64,000 nucleotides of DNA from Streptomyces griseoloalbus. GTDB lineage: Bacteria; Actinomycetota; Actinomycetes; Streptomycetales; Streptomycetaceae. A program made the translations under genes and the position numbers. Shown here piece after piece: positions 60,486-64,000 of this stretch. The notes beneath the pieces are model-generated. The model had not been told where the DNA came from. It searched no databases and saw only the letters and a program-made list of their open reading frames with translations. How positions within the stretch are numbered: the stretch's first letter is position 1; the number at the start of each line of letters is the position of its first letter. The stretch covers positions 62,001 through 126,000 of the forward strand of contig BMUD01000014.1 of NCBI GenBank assembly GCA_014650015.1, read 5' to 3'.

Positions 60486-60932
60486 TCAGACCTTCTCGAC
60501 TCGCACAGAGTGGCCCGCGAGGAGTTGGTTCATGTCATCGGTGTCGGAGGTGAATACGGTTGCCTCGGCGCCCTGCGCGGCTTCCCGCCCGGCCACAGCC
60601 GCCAAGACGGCGTCGATGGCGTACTTGTGTCCGTGCAGACCGGCTGCCCTCAGCATGTCGCGTGCCATGGCGATCACCTGGTCGTCCGTGTGCACGACGC
60701 GGATTCGGGACAGGGTCCAGTTCCACAGAGCCTGTCTCGGCGCCTCGCGCGGGTCCCATGCCTCCAAGGTCGTGAGCGACGAGGTCACGACCGGGATGTC
60801 GAGCCGCGGAGCCGTCTTGATCAGTGCGGCCATCTCCCGGTCGCCCTGAACCGCCTTGGAGAGAGCCTCGGAGTCGAACACGAAGACGCGCTGCCGTGGC
60901 CGGGGCAACTTCGCTCGGACGGTGCGGCTCAC
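60486..60932 (-). CDS. PIN-domain ribonuclease toxin (VapC-like)
   Basis: 148 aa from GTG 60932. PIN acidic residues are visible: Asp in VFVFDSEALSKAV, Glu in SLTTLEAW, Asp in HKYAIDAVLAAVA and Asp in VFTSDTDDM. Such toxins cleave RNA in a Mg2+-dependent way and are neutralised by the co-encoded antitoxin. The start overlaps the antitoxin stop by four bases (GTGA), a typical coupled antitoxin-toxin operon with the antitoxin first. Confidence 0.88.
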   Translation of the reverse strand: MSRTVRAKLPRPRQRVFVFDSEALSKAVQGDREMAALIKTAPRLDIPVVTSSLTTLEAWDPREAPRQALWNWTLSRIRVVHTDDQVIAMARDMLRAAGLHGHKYAIDAVLAAVAGREAAQGAEATVFTSDTDDMNQLLAGHSVRVEKV

Positions 60933-61195
60933 GCGGCCTCGTTCGAAGCCGACCGCTGCTCGTCGTGCCAGCCGTCGATGGCGGCGATGCGATCCAGCGC
61001 TGCCTGCTGCTCGTCGTCCGTCACGGCGCCGTGCTCTTCCTCGAGACGGTCGGCCAACTCGCGCAGTCGGTCCATCGCGTCCCGATGAGCGGCGGCGGCG
61101 GCGATGTAACCGGACACTCCGCGTGCGTCGACGCGCTCCTTGATCGATTCCACCAGCTCTTCCGGCACGCTGATGGTGATCTTCCGGGTTGCCAT
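60929..61195 (-). CDS. ribbon-helix-helix antitoxin (VapB/CopG-like)
   Basis: 88 aa. The N-terminal strand-helix-helix MATRKITISVPEELVESIKERVDARGVSGYI is a CopG/RHH DNA-binding unit. The C-terminal acidic helix (LREL-ADRLEEEHGAVTDDEQQAALDRIAAIDGW) should bind the toxin. A palindrome overlaps its start codon, suggesting autorepression. There is no clear Shine-Dalgarno sequence, so translation may be leaderless. Confidence 0.9.
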   Translation of the reverse strand: MATRKITISVPEELVESIKERVDARGVSGYIAAAAAHRDAMDRLRELADRLEEEHGAVTDDEQQAALDRIAAIDGWHDEQRSASNEAA

Positions 61196-61207
61196 ACTTC
61201 AAGTATG
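61193..61207. promoter_or_regulatory. palindrome overlapping the antitoxin start codon
   Basis: CATACTT-C-AAGTATG, 7-bp arms around one base. The CAT at 61193-61195 is the complement of the antitoxin ATG. RHH proteins bind such short symmetric sites, so this is a candidate autoregulatory operator. Confidence 0.65.
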
Positions 61208-61345
61208 TCATGTTCTGTGTGGCGTGGCCTGCGCTTCTCGGAGAAACCGTTCCGAAGCACAGGAATGCGCGAGGTGCTCACAACCCCGGACACGGCGAAG
61301 GACCAGCCCGGTAGGAAACCCCTCCTGAGCTGGCCCTTCTCGCTG

Positions 61346-61389
61346 TGCCCCCGGCAGGATTCGAACCTGCGACACCCGCTTTAGGAGAG
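61346..61389 (-). repeat. 3' half of tRNA-Arg(CCU), probable att site
   Basis: On the - strand the segment runs from CTCTCCTAA (anticodon loop, CCT) through AGCGGGTGTC, the T arm GCAGG-TTCGAAT-CCTGC and acceptor CGGGGGC plus discriminator A. Upstream of the anticodon loop the match to a tRNA stops (no 5' half). This is the form left by tyrosine recombinases that use tRNA 3' ends. It differs from the 54.9-kb copy at about five of 44 positions. Confidence 0.8.
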
Positions 61390-61690
61390 AGGCTGGGTGA
61401 TCTGCGGGCTGAGCTGCGGTTTCGCCGGCCGAGGAAGCGAGCGGGTACTCGGCCGCAGGGCACCGGTGTTGACCGTGGCTGACCCCTGCATCTGGCACGG
61501 TTGTGGCACGAACCTCAGCCGACGACAGTCAGCCACGACGGCGGGCGCGCCGACCGACCACGCACGCGTGTGCCTCGCTGCACCCCCGCCGACATCAGCC
61601 ACGCTACTGGCTTGTGGCGTCGACCAGCCGCAGGGCAACGGCAGCCAGTCCGTGGCCGAAGCACCAGTTGCGGCACACCCCTTGAACGAG
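61390..61690. other. 301-bp stretch without recognisable gene
   Basis: Between the tRNA fragment and the IS there is no frame with convincing coding features. This is where an integrase gene or remnant could be expected, but I cannot recognise one. Confidence 0.5.
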
Positions 61691-61693
61691 TTA

Positions 61694-62539
61694 GAGGTTG
61701 TCTCATTTGGCGAGTCTGCGGTGACAGATGAGGGTGCAGGCGATGGCGGTGAAGGCCAGGAAGTGTTCGGCTTTGCGTTCGTAGCGGCGGTGCAGGCGGC
61801 GGCAGCCGGCCAGCCAGGACATCGTTCGTTCGATGGTCCAGCGGTGCCGGCCGGGCCGGGTGGAGGACTCAATGCCCTTGCGGGCGATGCGATGCCGGAT
61901 ACCTCGCTTGCGCAGCCATCGTCGCAGGTCGTCGTAGTCGTAGCCCTTGTCGCCGTGGAGTTTGGCGGGCCGCCGCCTGCGCGGGCCGCGCCGGGAGCGG
62001 ATCGGCGGTATGCCGCGGACGAGGGGCTTGAGGGCCTGGCTGTCGTGCAGGTTCGCGCCGGAGATGCCGATGGAACGGGGCAGACCGGTCCGCTCGGTGA
62101 TTAAATGGATCTTCGAGCCTTTCTTGCCCCGGTCGACAGGATTCGGACCCGTCAGGTCCCCCCTTTCAGCGCCCGCATGTTCACCGAGTCGATCGCGCAC
62201 CGTGACCAGTCCAGTTCCCCGCGCGAGCCCAGTTCGTCCAGGACCAGGCGGTGCAGCTTGGCCCAGACCCGGGCGGCACTCCACTCGGTGAAGCGCCGGT
62301 GTGCGGTCGGTCCCGACGGACCGAAGACCGGCGGCAACTGCCGCCACGTGCAGCCCGTCGTGGCCACGAAGATGATCGCCGCCAGCACCTCACGGTCGCC
62401 GTACCGGCGCCGCCCACCACCTTGCGGCCGTGTCGGCGCGGGTGGCACCACCCGCTGGAACAACTCCCACAACCCGTCCGGGACCAGCCGCTCCACGATC
62501 GTCATGCCTCAAGATTACGAACCCAAATGAGACGACGTC
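61694..62539. mobile_element. complete IS5-family insertion sequence, 846 bp
   Basis: The ends are inverted repeats: GAGGTTGTCTCATTTGG at the left and, read inward from the right, GACGTCGTCTCATTTGG (15 of 17 identical). A TTA duplication flanks it at 61691-61693 and 62540-62542. One leftward transposase fills the element in two overlapping frames. The 3-bp TNA-type duplication fits subgroups of the IS5 family. Confidence 0.9.
61703..62505 (-). CDS. IS5-family DDE transposase made by -1 frameshifting (orfA + orfB)
   Basis: orfA (62505-62152, 117 aa) contains the IS5 N-terminal domain (LVPDGLWELFQRVVPP, REVLAAIIFVATTGCTWRQLPP) and the first catalytic Asp in CAIDSVNMRALKGG. orfB continues in the -1 frame from about 62163 (DLTGPNPVDRGKKGSKIHLI) with the second Asp in LHGDKGYD and the Glu in RWTIERTMSWL. 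At the overlap a run of three A and six G provides a slippery site just before the orfA stop. All DDE residues are kept, so the transposase may be active. Confidence 0.88.
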
Positions 62540-62572
62540 TTAGATGAGGCGGGAGTTGTGACGTACAAAGAT

Positions 62573-62825
62573 CTAGGTGGAGTGCCGGGCGCGGATCGCT
62601 CTGGCCTGATCGCGGGCCGCCTCGGCCTCAGCGTGTGTTTGCTGCTGATCGGCCCCGTACAACAGGTTGGCGGCGAAACTGTCCAAAACGGTTGTCATCT
62701 GGTCTCGCCAGTCGGCGTACGTTGCCCAGTCGTCCTCGGTTGGTTTAGCGACCGTACCCGACGCAGTTCGTTGAGAGCTGCCTTGAAGGCTGGAGGGATC
62801 GAGCTTTCCAATGCCTTCTCATAAC
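62573..62825 (-). pseudogene. frameshifted C-terminal gene fragment of unknown family
   Basis: One leftward frame reads RYEKALESSIPPAFKAALNE followed by LRRVR to about 62755. A frame offset by one continues WATYADWRDQMTTVLDSFAA and ends GARAIRARHST-like at a TAG (62573-62575). Combined they give a helical protein end of about 80 residues, so an indel broke the gene near 62750. The family is not recognised. The IS lies immediately downstream. Confidence 0.55.
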
Positions 62826-63103
62826 GGGTGGAACGGCAAGCTATCGACTGAGCCCTCAGTTTGGTGCTGACGTGTTCCCTCGTGCTTCCGCTGAATCCTC
62901 GGAACAGCCTGGCACGGGTTTGGCGCGAGCAGCTTGCTCTTGAACTGCGCGGCGTATCGCTGCGAAAACTGTTCGCCTGTCTCTTGAAGGCGATTACATC
63001 CTGCTATTTCTTCGACGGGTATTGATGTGACGCCGTTTCTTGTGGATTTTTGGAACCGGTAAGGCCCGCCGAAGAAATCGACGGACCATACCGGAAGATG
63101 AAT
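62826..63103. other. 278-bp AT-richer stretch without confident gene
   Basis: A leftward frame ending near 62824 reads QRYAAQFKSKLLAPNPCQAV and looks partly coding but has no clear start; it may be the upstream part of the broken gene next to it in another frame. Base composition is lower in GC than the rest of the window. Confidence 0.4.
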
Positions 63104-63439
63104 CTAACCCCTTGTCCACATGCCGCCGGTGTCGACCTGAGTGAGCGGCGGGCAGGAGACTATGGACATCCCACTGGACTTCCAGGTCGCAGCATCGCGC
63201 TCAACCTTTGGGCCACCGTTCAGAGGCAGGCAGCGCACCCACGCCCGGTACTGTCCGCCATTGCTTTTACTGCAAATGACGTGCCAGCCGTTTTCGTATA
63301 AACCGTTGGAGCACCCGCTCGGGTGGGCCGTGGCGGAGGTGTCACCTGCAGAGACTGCATTGGCTGCGCCTTGGAGTCCGAGGGAGAAACAGGCCACCAT
63401 CCCAACGGTGGCGGCTTGCAGCGTCCGCAACTTCGTCAT
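63104..63439 (-). CDS. small secreted four-cysteine protein A
   Basis: 111 aa. A signal peptide (MTKLRTLQAATVGMVACFSL to about ANA at residue 27) is followed by a mature part with four cysteines in AHPSGC, HVICSKSNGGQYRAWVRC and SIVSC, enough for two disulfides, and a C-terminal WT motif. It is a paralogue of the next gene upstream. GAAAGGA lies 13 bases before the ATG. The family name is unknown to me; similar small secreted Streptomyces proteins exist. It lies in AT-richer DNA next to mobile-element remnants. Confidence 0.8.
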   Translation of the reverse strand: MTKLRTLQAATVGMVACFSLGLQGAANAVSAGDTSATAHPSGCSNGLYENGWHVICSKSNGGQYRAWVRCLPLNGGPKVERDAATWKSSGMSIVSCPPLTQVDTGGMWTRG

Positions 63440-63476
63440 ATCAGCTCTAGTCCTTTCTCGATCGTTCCGGTACGTC

Positions 63477-63830
63477 TCAGGTGGACTTGGTCCAGATGGC
63501 CGCGTAGAGGGCTTTGGAGTCTCCTTGGCAGTACGCGACGGACCGCCCTGTCTTTTTCCACGGGCCGTCCCATTCGGCGATCTTCCCGTCTGAGAATTTG
63601 CACGTGACGCTGGCCCGGTACGATCCGCCGTTGTTGCTGGAGCAGGTAGCGAACGATCCCCAGCTGCCAGCAACTTCGTAGTGGCAACCGCTTGGATGCG
63701 CTGAAATTCCGGACTCAGAAGCCGATGCCGACGTATTAGCACCGACCGTAAAGAGGCCGGCCAGCAGTGCTCCGATGGCTGCATTGACGCCAATTCGCCG
63801 AATGCGAGGCATCTTATTTTCGGCGTGCAC
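63477..63830 (-). CDS. small secreted four-cysteine protein B
   Basis: 117 aa from GTG 63830 (GGGGAAAG upstream); the ATG at 63812 is an alternative without a ribosome-binding site. Signal peptide: PRIRRIGVNAAIGALLAGLF to about SASA. The mature part has the same layout as protein A: AHPSGC, ATCSSNNGGSYRASVTC, WKKTGRSVAYC and a final WT. The four cysteines align one to one. The pair is transcribed in one direction with a 37-bp gap and probably arose by duplication. Function unknown; extracellular. Confidence 0.8.
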   Translation of the reverse strand: MHAENKMPRIRRIGVNAAIGALLAGLFTVGANTSASASESGISAHPSGCHYEVAGSWGSFATCSSNNGGSYRASVTCKFSDGKIAEWDGPWKKTGRSVAYCQGDSKALYAAIWTKST

Positions 63831-63930
63831 AAGAACCACTCTTTCCCCGTTTCTTAATCTTTCCACAGAAGCCTTGCGGTCGCTGATGATGTTGACAGTG
63901 CAAAAGCGGTCGCCGCAAGTAAGTGTCGGT

Positions 63931-63951
63931 AATCTGAGCTAAATCTGAGCT
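63931..63951. promoter_or_regulatory. 11-bp-period direct repeat upstream of the secreted pair
   Basis: AATCTGAGCT occurs at 63931-63940 and 63942-63951. It lies about 100 bp upstream of protein B on the promoter side. An 11-bp period places both copies on one face of the helix, as in SARP or response-regulator sites. No other feature is visible to the right edge. Confidence 0.5.
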
Positions 63952-64000
63952 CGAACGGATCTTTTTGGTCAACTTCTGGCTTGATTTGATTGCCGATATT

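Noticed and set aside
61346-61389. Functional tRNA-Arg gene at the second copy
   Set aside because: Only the 3' half is present; the anticodon stem and 5' acceptor do not pair with flanking sequence.
62999-63096. 31-codon leftward basic peptide frame
   Set aside because: Too short, no ribosome-binding site visible, and composition could be chance.

Overview
The window is chromosomal DNA from a Streptomyces or very close relative. GC is very high with strong third-position bias, GTG starts are common, and the regulators are typical of the genus. The stretch from about 2.8 to 44 kb matches, from memory and without a search, the gene order of the S. coelicolor chromosome around SCO4400-SCO4444. 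Its core is the global antibiotic-regulation locus kbpA-afsK / afsS-afsR at 16.5-24 kb. It also carries the F420 biosynthesis gene fbiC, a D-Ala-D-Ala carboxypeptidase with a huge cytoplasmic tail, and a WhiJ-type XRE/DUF397 pair.

Layout. 0-7.9 kb: a membrane protein, an ABC solute-binding lipoprotein, a conserved Streptomyces protein, purU, an ECF-type sigma factor translationally coupled to a zinc anti-sigma/DinB-fold protein, a STAS anti-anti-sigma factor and an EF-hand protein. 8-17.2 kb: an RsbW-like ATPase, a DJ-1/AraC regulator, an MFS exporter, a membrane protein, a flavoprotein, a GNAT, a PNPOx enzyme, a TetR regulator and the VOC-fold KbpA candidate. 17.4-24 kb: the Ser/Thr kinase AfsK, a secreted protein, the 62-aa AfsS and the SARP-NB-ARC-TPR regulator AfsR. 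AfsK phosphorylates AfsR, and AfsR activates afsS; an 11-bp-period direct repeat of the expected AfsR-box form lies upstream of afsS. 24-30 kb: F420 neighbourhood (Ddn-like enzyme, luciferase-like enzyme, FbiC) with a Tat-exported PHP hydrolase. 30-45.6 kb: a degenerate L,D-transpeptidase-fold protein, DUF2165, a frameshifted NTPase, an ADP-ribosylglycohydrolase homologue without its metal ligands, a sodium:solute symporter, a polytopic membrane protein, DacC, a GPP34 protein, XRE/DUF397, a MerR-GyrI regulator, glutathione peroxidase, an AbiEii-like nucleotidyltransferase and a DUF574 methyltransferase.

From about 45.7 kb the DNA becomes accessory. Three gene fragments (MFS, histidine kinase, TAXI receptor) are joined at one breakpoint. 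A RidA/MarR pair has two identical operators. A 181-bp MITE-like inverted-repeat element touches the MarR stop codon. A cold-shock operon follows (cspA-DEAD helicase-CBS-small protein), next to a GvpU-like gene and a 1.1-kb stretch without a recognisable gene. From 54.9 kb to the right end are remnants of insertion at tRNA-Arg(CCU): a D-arm-less pseudo-tRNA at 54.9 kb, a second 3'-half copy at 61.35 kb, pseudogenes (questin oxidase, DUF2252, unknown), a PIN-domain toxin-antitoxin pair, a complete IS5-family element with a 3-bp target duplication, and a tandem pair of paralogous small secreted four-cysteine proteins in AT-richer DNA.

The less described items are the paired MarR operators, sequence words shared between the promoters of the RsbW-like gene and the DUF397 gene, the secreted four-Cys pair, the metal-ligand-free ADP-ribosylglycohydrolase, the hairpin in the probable afsS leader and the D-arm-less tRNA. 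No PKS/NRPS cluster, CRISPR array, rRNA or intact tRNA was found.
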